From: Anaerobacillus arseniciselenatis
GTDB lineage: Bacteria; Bacillota; Bacilli; Bacillales; Anaerobacillaceae
Length of the DNA stretch: 64,000 bases
Assembly (NCBI RefSeq): GCF_001865995.1
Contig: NZ_MLQQ01000002.1
Span: 1 to 64,000, forward strand
Direction of reading: 5' to 3'
The notes beneath the pieces are model-generated. The model was given only the letters and a program-made list of their open reading frames with translations, made no database searches and was not told the DNA's origin. Within the stretch, counting starts at the first letter, position 1. Each line of letters starts with the position of its first letter. The position numbers were made by a program, and so were the translations under genes. Below, piece by piece: positions 18,232 through 26,888 of the stretch.

Positions 18232-18999
18232 ATGGTGAGAAAAATAAGAATTGCTTTATTGCACTTATTACCTATTGCTGGGGATATTAAATATAATCAA
18301 GACCTTATAGAAAAGGCAGTTAAACTAGCGGGAGAAAAAAATGTTGATTGGGTTATAACTCCAGAATTAGCTACAAGCGGATTACAGTTTACTCATATTA
18401 TTGGTACTGATTGGATTAAACAACAACCCGATAAATGGATGGCTCATTTTCAAAATATTGTAGGGTCGATAGAAACAACTGCATTTCTTGGTTGCACAGA
18501 TAAATCAAAACAGGATTATAAACTGTACAATTCAGTTTTTGTGATTAATCATGAAGGGAATTTAATAGGAAAACAAAATAAAATTGCAAAAGTAGATAAT
18601 TGGTCTAGGTCGGGTGAATTTATTGAACCAATAGACTTAGGGTATATTAAAGTTGGTGTATTGATATGTGCTGATTCTTATTCAAAAAATATTGCGAATA
18701 CACTATTGACCAAAGGGGCTGAATTATTAATTGCTCCGTCATCTTGGGGACCAGGTTTGCACGGACCGAATGGTGAATGGGAGCAAAGGTCAATTGATAC
18801 TGGATTACCTATATTCGTGTGTAATCGTACTGGTGAAGATAAAACCGTCTCATTTTGGGAAGCGGAAAGTTTGGTTATTAAAAATGGTAAACGACTTCTT
18901 TCACATAAATCTGCACAATCTACAATTTTAATTTTTGATTGGAATTTAGAAGACATGAATTTAATTTCTTCTGATTTTGAAAGGATTTACATTGATTGA
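18232..18999 (+). CDS. Carbon-nitrogen hydrolase (nitrilase superfamily), 255 aa
   Basis: The catalytic triad of the superfamily can be placed: Glu in ITPELATSG (about 46), Lys in LIGKQNKIAKVDNW (about 120) and Cys in GVLICADSYS (about 148). The family end APSSWGPG is present. ATG at 18232 (or GTG 18235) follows GGGGGGAG; the in-frame ATG at 18220 overlaps that site. It cleaves an amide or nitrile; the substrate is unknown. Cytosolic, monocistronic. Confidence 0.85.
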   Translation: MVRKIRIALLHLLPIAGDIKYNQDLIEKAVKLAGEKNVDWVITPELATSGLQFTHIIGTDWIKQQPDKWMAHFQNIVGSIETTAFLGCTDKSKQDYKLYNSVFVINHEGNLIGKQNKIAKVDNWSRSGEFIEPIDLGYIKVGVLICADSYSKNIANTLLTKGAELLIAPSSWGPGLHGPNGEWEQRSIDTGLPIFVCNRTGEDKTVSFWEAESLVIKNGKRLLSHKSAQSTILIFDWNLEDMNLISSDFERIYID

Positions 19000-19025
19000 T
19001 GTTTTTTTAGTAGACTTCTTAAATC

Positions 19026-19060
19026 GGAGCGTTTTTCTGCAATAGCGGATGCGCTTTTTT
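19026..19060 (+). terminator. Intrinsic terminator of the amidase gene
   Basis: AGCG/CGCT with an inner CTGC/GCGG stem and a following T6 tract. The hairpin and the CCCAATTAATAG text after it resemble 11708-11790. Confidence 0.7.
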
Positions 19061-19130
19061 ACTTGTTCTTCCCAATTAATAGGGAATTGATGTTAACTTT
19101 AAAATGTATTTTTAAATAATGACTAATATA

Positions 19131-19246
19131 ATGAATTTCATCATCCATTATTTCCGCCAATAAGATGAATATATAGTTGCTTTAAAACCATTTGCAAACT
19201 ATATATTGCATGATGTGGCTCATTTTTGGTAATTATGAAATTCACT
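19131..19246. mobile_element. MITE-like element, copy 2 (inverted relative to copy 1)
   Basis: Bounded by ATGAATTTCAT and AATTATGAAATTCACT. Its reverse complement follows the 10022-10139 element almost base for base, including GAGCCACATCATGC and AATATATAGTTTGC. It lies just upstream of the DUF3221 gene. Confidence 0.75.
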
Positions 19247-19289
19247 CAATTGAGGGTGGGAACAGAATAATATTATGGAGGTAATTAGA

Positions 19290-19637
19290 ATGAAAAAACA
19301 TTGCATATTAATGATGAGTATAATACTCATGACTACTTTTTTTGTAGCGTGTGTCGGACAAGAAAAAAATAATGAGGTTGTCTTTGTTGCAACAGTCCTT
19401 GAAAACAAAGAAACTCATTTGTTGGTTGAACCTGTAGAGGGATCTGCAGAACTAAGCTCCGCTGACAAAATCATGGTTTATGTTCAAGATACAACTTTGC
19501 TACATTCTAACGATAATAGTATAGCTATTGGTGATTTTAAAGCGGGACAGCTAGTTGAAATTACTTATAATGGTGCAATTGCTGAAAGCTATCCAGCTCA
19601 AATTCATACATGTTATCAAATTAATTTATTAAATTGA
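19290..19637 (+). CDS. DUF3221-like lipoprotein, 115 aa
   Basis: ATG at 19290 follows TATGGAGGT. The signal peptide ends FFVAC (lipobox, Cys about 19). The mature part (VFVATVLENKETHLLVEP, then DKIMVYVQD and GQLVEITYNGAIAESYPAQI) fits the small beta-barrel DUF3221 family found in Bacillus lipoproteins. Function unknown; expected on the outer face of the membrane. Confidence 0.7.
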   Translation: MKKHCILMMSIILMTTFFVACVGQEKNNEVVFVATVLENKETHLLVEPVEGSAELSSADKIMVYVQDTTLLHSNDNSIAIGDFKAGQLVEITYNGAIAESYPAQIHTCYQINLLN

Positions 19638-19670
19638 ACAAGCAAGCAGAATACAATAATTAAATTTATA

Positions 19671-19705
19671 AAAAGCGCCCTAAAAAAAGAGGCGATTATT
19701 TTATT
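19671..19705 (+). terminator. Weak terminator-like hairpin
   Basis: AAAAGCGCC pairs with GGCGATTATTTT across an A-rich loop. It lies 35 bp after the DUF3221 stop. Confidence 0.4.
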
Positions 19706-19944
19706 TGCAGAAAAATTAAAGAAGTTTCAGCCAAATCAAACTTTTTTTTGTCAAATAGATTTGAGTTGCGATTTGCAGCTCATTTTTTATGTCCACAAAC
19801 TAAATGATGTTAAGCTAGGGGGATCTTTCAATAAAGGATATCACTTTTTATAAATCAACGAAGCAGAGGAGTATAACATGGTGAATAGTCAGGGGGAGTG
19901 TGCAATTGCAATATAAAAGAGAGAGCAAAATGCTCACTTTAAGC

Positions 19945-20040
19945 TTTCGATTCCCTTTCTATTGCTTTGAGCCGAGAAGAGTAATCAGTCCGGCGTTTCG
20001 ATTCCTCTTCTCTAGTTTTAAGTTAGGAAGAGTAATCAGT
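19945..20040 (+). repeat. Degenerate 51-bp direct repeat, two copies
   Basis: TTTCGATTCC recurs at 19945 and 19996, and GAAGAGTAATCAGT ends both units. It lies upstream of the 52-bp minisatellite. A 60-codon frame across it is not believed to be coding. The rest of 19706-20153 shows no gene. Confidence 0.5.
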
Positions 20041-20153
20041 TTTTTTTCGCATAAACAGATTATCTTTAGAAGGTGTGGATGATTTGACGGTTACAGATAA
20101 AGTGCACGTAAGAATTTTTCGCGAGACCTATCCGAGTTTCACATCACCCAAAA

Positions 20154-20757
20154 GGTAACGCGAGACCTTCTCCCGTGCTCGAACAAAGCGTCACTTCACT
20201 CAAAAGGTAACGCGAGATCTTCTCCCGTGCCCGAACGAAGCGTCACATAACCAAAAAGTAACGCGAGACCTTCTCCCGTGCCCGAACGAAGCGTTACATC
20301 ACCCAAAAGGTAACGCGAGATCTTCTCCCGTGCCCGAACGAAGCGTCACATCACCCAAAAGGTAACGCGAGAAGATCTCCCGTGCCCGAACAAAGCGTCA
20401 CATCACCCAAAAGGTAACGCGAGACCTTCTCCCGTGCCCGAACGAAGCGTTACATCACCCAAAAGGTAACGCGAGACCTTCTCCCGTGCTCGAACAAAGC
20501 GTCACTTCACTCAAAAGGTAACGCGAGACCTTCTCCCGTGCTCGAACAAAGCGTTACATCACCCAAAAGGTAACGCGAGACCTTCTCCCGTGCTCGAACA
20601 AAGCGTCACTTCACTCAAAAGGTAACGCGAGAAGATCTCCCGTGCCCGAACGAAGCGTCACATCACCCAAAAGGTAACGCGAGAAGATCTCCCGTACCCG
20701 AACGAAGCGTCACATCACCCAAAAGGTAACGCAAGACCTTCTCCCGTGCCCGACCCC
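20154..20757 (+). repeat. 52-bp minisatellite, about 11.5 tandem units
   Basis: Units start at 20154, 20206, 20257, 20309, 20361, 20413, 20465, 20517, 20569, 20621, 20673 and 20725 (one unit is 51 bp, the last is partial). Each has GGTAACGCGAGA, a variable 3-bp loop, TCTCCCGTG, CGAACRAAGCGTYAC and CAAAA. Two hairpins can form per unit: GAGA/TCTC and GCGTTAC/GTAACGC across the unit border. The array has no coding frame and sits upstream of the GntR operon promoter. Confidence 0.92.
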
Positions 20758-20830
20758 ATAAGGAACCCAACTACTGCAGTCCCCCCAAACTGTACTTCAT
20801 CCCATCCGCAAACAATTAACCTTTCCACAC

Positions 20831-20860
20831 TTGACAATTATTAAGTTAAGGTTATATACT
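20831..20860 (+). promoter_or_regulatory. Sigma-A promoter of the GntR-ABC operon
   Basis: TTGACA (20831-20836), an 18-bp spacer and TATACT (20855-20860). AT-rich symmetrical text follows (CTATACAACTATATAG), a likely operator for the GntR protein encoded next. Confidence 0.65.
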
Positions 20861-20932
20861 CATATATATAACTATAAACCTATACAACTATATAGGCTAA
20901 GCTGCAACAAATGAGAGAAGGGAGGAAGGCTG

Positions 20933-21310
20933 TTGGCCATTTCGTTTCATGATAAGAAGCCGATTTTTATTCAAATTAAAGAGCGAATCGAGGATCAGAT
21001 TGTAAGAGGGGAGTTGAAGGAGCATGATCAAATCCCTTCGACGACACAGATGGTGCAATTTTACAAGGTGAATCATTTAACTATTGCTAAAGGGATTAAT
21101 TTGCTGGTGGACGAGGAGATTATTTATAAAAAAAGAGGTGTTGGGATGTTCGTTGCGGAAGGCGCAAGAGAGAAGCTGTTGGAGAATAGAAAGCATGTTT
21201 TTGCCGATGAATATGTCCTTCCGATGATTCAGGAGGCAGAAAAGCTGGGCTTATCGGAGAGCGATATCACCGACATTATTAACCGATTGAAGGGAGAGAG
21301 ATCATCATGA
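20933..21310 (+). CDS. GntR family regulator, YtrA subfamily, 125 aa
   Basis: TTG at 20933 follows GGGAGGAAGG. The winged helix domain is clear (PIFIQIKERIEDQIVRGELK, IPSTTQMVQFYKVNHLTIAKG, KKRGVGMFVAEGA), and only a short helical tail follows, which is the YtrA type that lacks a large effector domain. It overlaps the ATPase gene by 4 bp. It likely represses this ABC operon, as YtrA does in B. subtilis. Confidence 0.88.
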   Translation: MAISFHDKKPIFIQIKERIEDQIVRGELKEHDQIPSTTQMVQFYKVNHLTIAKGINLLVDEEIIYKKRGVGMFVAEGAREKLLENRKHVFADEYVLPMIQEAEKLGLSESDITDIINRLKGERSS

Positions 21311-22176
21311 ATTTTAATGTTATTGCGAAAAATGTGAATCTAAAATTTAATGAGTTTGAAGCATTGAAGGATATTTCCTTTAATCTCGAATATGGGAAAA
21401 CTTACGGTTTGCTTGGGAGAAATGGTGCAGGTAAAACTAGCTTGCTTTCTTTGCTAGCTTCCTATAGAGAAGTAACCTCTGGCTCATTAACGGTCGAAGG
21501 GGAAAATCCTTTTGAAAATAGGAATATCATGCCCCATGTAGGGTTTGTATATGAGACAGATTATAGCGATGAGGATGAAACAGTGGAAAAATATTTTAAG
21601 TTTGCAGAGCGGTATCGTCCTTATTTTGATATGAGTTATGCAGTAGAGCTATTAAATCGTTTTAAGCTGCCCCTTGATAAACCGATTCATAAACTTTCTA
21701 GTGGAAAGCAATCGGCATTGAATGCCATTCTTGGTCTGGCTAGTCGAACGCCAGTAACGATATTAGATGAAGTGTATTTAGCGATGGATGCTCCAACCCG
21801 TGAGCTTTTTTACAAGGAAGTGATTGAGGAGCAAGCCAGAAATCCGAGGACGATGATTCTTTCGACACACCTGGTGTCAGAGATGGAGTATTTGTTTGAT
21901 CATGTACTGTTACTTCATGACGGGAAGTTACTTGTGGATGAGCCGTATGATGAGTTTGTTAGTAGAGGGTCATCTGTTACGGGTTCTTCGAAGACAGTCG
22001 ATACGTTTGTTGATGGCATGCAACAGTTGAAAACACAGCAACTTGGAGATACGAAATCGGTAATGGTATACGGGGAAATGAGCGAAGGAAAAGTTTTAGA
22101 AGGACAGCGATTGGGGTTAGAAATCGGACCGGTTTCCCTTCAGGAATTATTTATCCATTTAACAGAGGAGGAATAA
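21307..22176 (+). CDS. ABC transporter ATP-binding protein, 289 aa
   Basis: Walker A is GLLGRNGAGKTS (about 35-46). The signature is degenerate (LSSGKQSALN) and Walker B reads VTILDEVYLAMDA, so the usual DEPTSGLD is replaced, a feature often seen in GntR-linked ABC sets. The H-loop is present (ILSTHLVSEME). A C-terminal domain of about 80 residues follows. It is between a YtrA-type regulator and a permease; probable role is export or envelope stress response. Confidence 0.85.
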   Translation: MNFNVIAKNVNLKFNEFEALKDISFNLEYGKTYGLLGRNGAGKTSLLSLLASYREVTSGSLTVEGENPFENRNIMPHVGFVYETDYSDEDETVEKYFKFAERYRPYFDMSYAVELLNRFKLPLDKPIHKLSSGKQSALNAILGLASRTPVTILDEVYLAMDAPTRELFYKEVIEEQARNPRTMILSTHLVSEMEYLFDHVLLLHDGKLLVDEPYDEFVSRGSSVTGSSKTVDTFVDGMQQLKTQQLGDTKSVMVYGEMSEGKVLEGQRLGLEIGPVSLQELFIHLTEEE

Positions 22177-22178
22177 AC

Positions 22179-22907
22179 ATGAATTTGAAACGGAATTCGA
22201 CTACGACAAAAGTAGCGACTGACCTTTTTGCGATTCAAATGAATTGGGCACTGTGGTTTGTAGGGGTTGTCTTTATTGTGTATCTTGTATTGCCGATGTT
22301 TGTTACGGATGTGGAGAGTTTAAATTTAGCTTTCCCAGCCTTTATTTTTCAGTCAACAAAAATATTTATGTTGGTTATTGGAATTCTCTCCTGCTTTTCT
22401 TTCCTTGCATATTTCGTAGGGAATGGGATTACTAGGAAAGAATATTATATTGGATCGGCGGTTTCTGCTTTTGGAATAGCTGCTGGGATTTTGATCATCG
22501 CCAGTGTGTTGCAGGGTGTCCTCCTGCTTGTGGGGACATTGACAGCCTATACTCCGAATACTGGCCATGGTTTGGACTGGAATGTAAGTTCGGTTTGGCT
22601 CATTCCGATGATGGTTTACATCATGTCGACTTTTGCTTTCTACGTTGCCGGTTGGCTGATTAGCATCGGATTTTATGGGTATGGTGGCTTTGGTGGGTTT
22701 CTTGCTATCATAGGTGCAATTATTTATGTAAGTCTCTCGGACCTAGGCTCTGGAGGAGGTCATTCGATACAACTTTTCGGCTTTATCAGGTTTACCACTC
22801 CTGAATTTGAACTACCATACGCCATCATGTTGACGACCGTTCTTCTGGTTGCAGGGCTGTATTTGCTCCGGCAATTAACGAAACGAGTACCTATTAAAAT
22901 GGGATAG
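22179..22907 (+). CDS. ABC transporter permease subunit, 242 aa
   Basis: Six hydrophobic segments (about 25-45, 60-83, 95-125, 145-168, 175-195, 215-235) with little else; ACAGAGGAGGA precedes the ATG by 8 bp. It is 3 bp behind the ATPase gene and closes the operon, so it is the membrane half. No family motif is visible beyond this. Confidence 0.75.
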   Translation: MNLKRNSTTTKVATDLFAIQMNWALWFVGVVFIVYLVLPMFVTDVESLNLAFPAFIFQSTKIFMLVIGILSCFSFLAYFVGNGITRKEYYIGSAVSAFGIAAGILIIASVLQGVLLLVGTLTAYTPNTGHGLDWNVSSVWLIPMMVYIMSTFAFYVAGWLISIGFYGYGGFGGFLAIIGAIIYVSLSDLGSGGGHSIQLFGFIRFTTPEFELPYAIMLTTVLLVAGLYLLRQLTKRVPIKMG

Positions 22908-22912
22908 AGAGG

Positions 22913-22930
22913 TTGCTAGTCCCCTAGCAA
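22913..22930 (+). other. Short perfect hairpin after the operon
   Basis: TTGCTAG-TCCC-CTAGCAA begins 5 bp after the permease stop. No T-tract follows; it may protect the mRNA end. Confidence 0.5.
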
Positions 22931-23000
22931 ACAGAATACGCTTCTAGAGAAAACCCGATCCTGACAGTTGATCTTAGCTGTTAAGGGATATCTGGTTTAC

Positions 23001-23036
23001 AAATAGTTCCTCTTTTCTAAAGGGGGACTATTTTTT
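23001..23036 (+). terminator. Intrinsic terminator of the GntR-ABC operon
   Basis: AAATAGT (23001-23007) pairs with ACTATTT (23027-23033), with extra CC/GG pairs inside, and the right arm runs into a T6 tract. Confidence 0.7.
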
Positions 23037-23190
23037 GGTTTAAGTAAGATAGCTGTTAATATAAAAAACTTCAATCGACTTTAAGAAATATGCACTTAAC
23101 CACGCGAACGAAAAATGGGACATTTTAAACTTATTATACCCTTTACAGCGTAACAATGTTATGTTACATTAACGATAAGAGGTGACAGTA

Positions 23191-23826
23191 ATGGATGAAA
23201 AACTAATATCGAAAAAAGACTTATTAGAGAAAACGGGGATTACGTACGGACAATTATATCGTTGGAAGCGAAAAAAACTTATTCCAGAAGAGTGGTTCAT
23301 TAGGAAATCAACGTATACAGGTCAGGAAACGTTTTTTCCAGAGGGGAAAATATTGGAGAGAATTAACAAAATTATAGAATTGAAGGACAGTATATCGTTA
23401 GATGAATTAGCAAATGTTTTTTCACCTCAAATAAAAGACGTAAATATACGAAAAGATGATTTAATGAAACGAAACATTGTTTCGCTGAACGCTATAAAAA
23501 TGTTTGAAGAGCAAATTGGTACAGTTGAAAACATGTCGTTTCAAATGGTTTTACACATTTATTTAGTTAGTAAATCGTTAGAAACTGGGGAAATTGGTTG
23601 GGAAGAAGGAAAGGAAATAATCCAAACGTTACATACCTATTTTCCAAAGCTTAATCAAAAGCAAGCTTCGTTAGTTGTTTTAAGGAAAATGGGTGTTGTA
23701 ACAGTGTTACTATTATCAAATATCGAACCGTTTTTCGTGGATGATAAAACAAAAATTGCGATCTTTTTTCAAATTGAAAAGGAAGTGGAAGCACTACTTA
23801 ATAAACTGATGATGGGAGGCAGCTGA
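23191..23826 (+). CDS. yhbD: DUF4004 protein YhbD, MerR-like N terminus, 211 aa
   Basis: ATG at 23191 follows AAGAGGTGA. The N terminus (SKKDLLEKTGITYGQLYRWKRKKLIPEEWF) is a helix-turn-helix of the MerR type, and the rest is helical with the DUF4004 layout. In B. subtilis yhbD precedes the bactofilin genes yhbE and yhbF; the same order occurs here with 1-bp and 19-bp spacing, so one operon is likely. A role in controlling the bactofilins is inferred, not shown. Confidence 0.8.
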   Translation: MDEKLISKKDLLEKTGITYGQLYRWKRKKLIPEEWFIRKSTYTGQETFFPEGKILERINKIIELKDSISLDELANVFSPQIKDVNIRKDDLMKRNIVSLNAIKMFEEQIGTVENMSFQMVLHIYLVSKSLETGEIGWEEGKEIIQTLHTYFPKLNQKQASLVVLRKMGVVTVLLLSNIEPFFVDDKTKIAIFFQIEKEVEALLNKLMMGGS

Positions 23827-23827
23827 A

Positions 23828-24484
23828 ATGGAGAGGATGGAAATGAAAAAAATAAAAATTCTAGGAGAAGGAAGTTCGTCTGGTGGAGAATTTGAAAAAG
23901 TACAGGTGATAGGTCAAGGGGAAATTGGTGGGGATGTAAAGGCCAAGATTACAAAGATTACAGGAGAGTGCCACATAAAGGGGAATGCCCTGATTGATCA
24001 GTATAATTTAACGGGGAAAGGAATCATTGACGGGGAACTTGAATGTGAAGAAGTAAAAGTGATAGGGGATCTAACTGTAACTGATTCTCTGAAAGCAACA
24101 ATTTTTAACATGAGAGGGTTTGTTACGTCCAATGGAAATGCTGAAATGGAAAAAATGACGATTAAAGGTGGCTTTCACATCGAAGGGCTAATGAACGTTG
24201 GAGAGCTTTCCGTAAATTTACAAGTTGCAAACAGTAAGGTGCAAGAAATTGGTGGAGAGAATATTACGATTAAAAGCAAAAGTTTATTTAATAAAACGTA
24301 TACACTAGAAGCGGAAATCATTGAAGGGGATAACATTTATTTGGAGTACACGACAGCAAATGTTGTACGAGGAAATGATGTGGAGATAGGACCAGGTTGT
24401 GAAATAAAGTTTGTCGAATATCGATCAACCTTTAAGTGCAGTGATAAAAATACTAAAAAAATAGCAGAAGTTAAACAAATTTAA
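23828..24484 (+). CDS. bacE: Bactofilin BacE (YhbE), 218 aa
   Basis: A polymer-forming cytoskeletal protein: repeated short strands with regular Gly and hydrophobic spacing (GQGEIGGDVKAKITKITGEC, GNALIDQYNLTGKGIIDGEL) form the beta-helix core over about 15-150, followed by a C-terminal part with EGDNIYLEYTTANVVRGNDV that is shared with the next gene. GGGAGG precedes the ATG at 23828; ATG 23843 is an alternative. In B. subtilis BacE and BacF form membrane-near foci needed for flagellar basal bodies. Confidence 0.85.
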   Translation: MERMEMKKIKILGEGSSSGGEFEKVQVIGQGEIGGDVKAKITKITGECHIKGNALIDQYNLTGKGIIDGELECEEVKVIGDLTVTDSLKATIFNMRGFVTSNGNAEMEKMTIKGGFHIEGLMNVGELSVNLQVANSKVQEIGGENITIKSKSLFNKTYTLEAEIIEGDNIYLEYTTANVVRGNDVEIGPGCEIKFVEYRSTFKCSDKNTKKIAEVKQI

Positions 24485-24503
24485 ATTGGGTGGAGGGAGT
24501 TAC

Positions 24504-25229
24504 GTGGCAGAAGAAACTAAGAAAAATTTAATCCTATCAGGGAACGCTGAGGTATCAGGTGGTGCCTTTGAACGAGTTGCCATCAATGGAAATGGAACGG
24601 TTAATGGCAATGTGAATTGTATAGATTTGGAATCGAACGGTTCAGCAAAAATGAATGGCGATGTGTCAGCAAAAAACGTTGTCATAAAAGGGAGCACGAA
24701 GATAAGAGGAAATGTACACGCAGAGGAAATAGAAGTACAAGGGAATGCTTCTATTGACGGGAAATTACATTTTGGTACGTTGCAGATGTCTGGAAATTCA
24801 TCAATCAAAGGCGAATTAAAGGGTGAAGTCATCGAGTTAGATGGAATGGTAAAGATAGGTGGAGATTGTGAAGTCGATACAGCAAAGCTTAATGGAGCCT
24901 TTACGATCGATGGGTTATTAAATGGCGATAGTGTTGCCATTAATCTACATGGAAAATCATCAGTGAAGGAAATAGGGGGAGAAACGATTACTGTAAAAAG
25001 AGATAGTGCTCCCATACTCCATTTAGATAAATTTATCAAGATTTTAAGTAAACAGTTATCTACAAACATAATAGAAGGAGATTTCATTGAACTGGAATAT
25101 ACAATGGCGAAAGTAGTTAGGGGAAATGAAATTGTCATTGGACCTGGCTGTGAGATTGATTTGGTAGAGTATAGTCATGATGTTCACATATCAGAAAAGG
25201 CATGTGTCAAAGAAACGAAGAAAATTTAA
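24504..25229 (+). CDS. bacF: Bactofilin BacF (YhbF), 241 aa
   Basis: GTG at 24504 follows GGTGGAGGG. It has the same beta-helix repeat pattern as the previous gene (NGNGTVNGNVNCIDLESNGS and onward, about 30-155) and the shared C-terminal segment EGDFIELEYTMAKVVRGNEI with GPGCEIDLVEY, so the pair arose by duplication. Probably a polymer-forming scaffold partner of the neighbouring bactofilin. A long frame on the opposite strand is a shadow. Confidence 0.85.
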   Translation: MAEETKKNLILSGNAEVSGGAFERVAINGNGTVNGNVNCIDLESNGSAKMNGDVSAKNVVIKGSTKIRGNVHAEEIEVQGNASIDGKLHFGTLQMSGNSSIKGELKGEVIELDGMVKIGGDCEVDTAKLNGAFTIDGLLNGDSVAINLHGKSSVKEIGGETITVKRDSAPILHLDKFIKILSKQLSTNIIEGDFIELEYTMAKVVRGNEIVIGPGCEIDLVEYSHDVHISEKACVKETKKI

Positions 25230-25248
25230 TATTTGGAGGAGATTGTCT

Positions 25249-25926
25249 ATGATGAAGCTCGTAAGGCGCTTTAAGGATATTGGTATTAATGGCATGACGG
25301 CACGCTGGTATGACAAAAACTCCAGGGAACATAGAATAGACGAAATGCGTCAGTATGCAGAAGAAGTTGTCAAACATATTACAGATAGAAGTGTTGTATT
25401 GGAAGTCGCGCCTGGACCAGGCTATCTTTCTATTGAACTTGCAAAGCTTGGAAACTATGAAATAATTGGTATGGATATTAGTAAAGATTTTGTAGAGATA
25501 GCTCAAAAAAATGCTGCCACGGCTGGAGTAGAAGTTGATTTTTTCCAAGGAAATGTTTCCGAAATGCCTATAGATGATAACACGGTTGACTTTATAGTTT
25601 GTTCTGCTGCCTTTAAAAATTTTAGTAACCCCGATACTGCATTAAGTGAGATGTACCGAGTTCTAAAACCAGGTGGTACCGCTCTTATCATCGATATGAA
25701 TGGAAGTGCATCAAAGAATAATGTTAAAAACCTCACCAAAGAAATGGGCGTGAAAGGTGTAGAAGCACTATTTATGAATGTGACTTTTCGATTCCTAAAA
25801 AAAGGAGCTTATACACCAATGGAAATGAACGACCTTATCTCCAAAACAGAATTTAAAGACTTTAATGTGAAAGAAAATGGAGTAAGCTTGTACACCTACC
25901 TTATAAAGAAGGTAAATGACGCTTAA
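25249..25926 (+). CDS. Class I SAM-dependent methyltransferase, 225 aa
   Basis: The SAM-binding loop is VLEVAPGPGYLSIEL (about 52-66), the acidic end of beta-2 is GMDISKDFVEIA, motif post-I is EMPIDDNTVDFIVCSAAFKNF, and RVLKPGGTALIID is motif III. GGAGGAG precedes the ATG. It belongs to the UbiE/Methyltransf_11 group; the substrate is unknown. It lies 19 bp after the bactofilins and may be the last gene of their operon. Confidence 0.82.
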   Translation: MMKLVRRFKDIGINGMTARWYDKNSREHRIDEMRQYAEEVVKHITDRSVVLEVAPGPGYLSIELAKLGNYEIIGMDISKDFVEIAQKNAATAGVEVDFFQGNVSEMPIDDNTVDFIVCSAAFKNFSNPDTALSEMYRVLKPGGTALIIDMNGSASKNNVKNLTKEMGVKGVEALFMNVTFRFLKKGAYTPMEMNDLISKTEFKDFNVKENGVSLYTYLIKKVNDA

Positions 25927-26240
25927 ACTAATAAGCAATTATTCATTCAATAAATTTGATAGTGTGCCCGCCCCCCCATTACAGAAAACTTTTTCCGTAA
26001 TGGGGGTAAACTATTTCTAAGCATTATAGTTGAAAAAGTGCATAAATCGGTTCATATTAAGTTAATATGATGTTAACTGTGGAAGCAAGGATAGTCTGGT
26101 GTTTTGCTTCCCATAAAATAAAGAAAATGAGGAAAAAGTAGCAGAGAAGGAAGCGGATGGAATCGTATAAGCGCTTAGGTGAGTTTTAGATTGAATGGTT
26201 AATAAACGTATGATTGAAATAGTTTTAAGGAGGATTTTTA
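25927..26240. other. Gene-free interval with a C/G-rich hairpin
   Basis: At 25974-26006 CCCCCATTAC pairs with GTAATGGGGG across a 13-nt loop; only a weak T-tract follows, so it may be a terminator or an mRNA stabiliser. The remaining bases hold no gene, only the TAAGGAGG site of the next CDS. Confidence 0.5.
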
Positions 26241-26612
26241 ATGGAAGTATTTGCAGAATATTTAAAAGGGATTGATAACCCCGATCATCGTGAGCGTACA
26301 GAAGAGGTTTTAGCTTGGATAACGAAGAAGTTTCCTCAATTGGAAGGTCATATCAAGTGGAACGCGCCAATGTTTTCTGATCACGGTACATACATCATCG
26401 GTCTTTCCACATCGAAGCAACATATGAGCGTTGCGCCCGAAGAAATAACCATGGCCAAATTTGACGATGACATCGCTCATGCGGGGTATACATCAACGAA
26501 AGGCTTGTTCCGAATTCCATGGAAGAAGCAAGTAAACTATGACTTGCTAGAAAAAATTATTGAATTCAATATTCAAGATAAAGAAAATATCACAACGTTC
26601 TGGCGACAATAA
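26241..26612 (+). CDS. fra: Frataxin-like iron chaperone Fra (YdhG), DUF1801, 123 aa
   Basis: The sequence follows the B. subtilis Fra (YdhG) pattern throughout: [66 protein letters not shown] and a C-terminal [13 protein letters not shown]. Fra delivers Fe(II) for iron-sulfur cluster and heme assembly in the cytosol. TAAGGAGG precedes the ATG. Single gene. Confidence 0.85.
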   Translation: MEVFAEYLKGIDNPDHRERTEEVLAWITKKFPQLEGHIKWNAPMFSDHGTYIIGLSTSKQHMSVAPEEITMAKFDDDIAHAGYTSTKGLFRIPWKKQVNYDLLEKIIEFNIQDKENITTFWRQ

Positions 26613-26682
26613 GGAAGGGGGATGATAGTGTGCCTGTCTCCCCAGCTGGAAAAAGGAAGAAATATAGAAAAACGGTAGTGTA

Positions 26683-26731
26683 AAGGTATTCTATGGAGGA
26701 AGGACTTTAATCTTTCTCCATAGAATACCTT
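26683..26731 (+). terminator. 16-bp perfect hairpin
   Basis: AAGGTATTCTATGGAG (26683-26698) and its exact reverse complement (26716-26731) enclose 17 bases. The tract that follows (AATTCCTTCTT) is only weakly T-rich. It may terminate the fra transcript. Confidence 0.5.
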
Positions 26732-26834
26732 AATTCCTTCTTAATAATCGTGTAGGGGGAGAATACCATCATGATGATATTCTATTTTCGTTTGAAATCT
26801 AATTGTATTTGGCCAGGAAAATGAAAAATTTCAG

Positions 26835-26866
26835 TTGACCTTCACGCGTACGTAAAGGTGTAGAGT
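26835..26866 (+). promoter_or_regulatory. MerR-type promoter with over-long spacer
   Basis: TTGACC (26835-26840) and TAGAGT (26861-26866) are separated by about 20 bp, and the spacer carries an imperfect palindrome (ACCTT...AAGGT). This is how MerR-family activators such as Mta place their operator. It precedes the MerR gene itself, so positive autoregulation is expected. Confidence 0.7.
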
Positions 26867-26888
26867 GATAGTATCGGGAGGTGAACAA

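Noticed and set aside
19900-20082. 60-codon frame before the minisatellite
   Set aside because: Explained by a degenerate 51-bp direct repeat; no ribosome binding site.
20154-20757. CRISPR array
   Set aside because: The 52-bp period has no unique spacers; whole units are repeated, and no cas genes are near.
24500-25138. 212-codon frame on the minus strand
   Set aside because: It is the mirror of the bactofilin gene; the repeat structure of the plus strand explains it.
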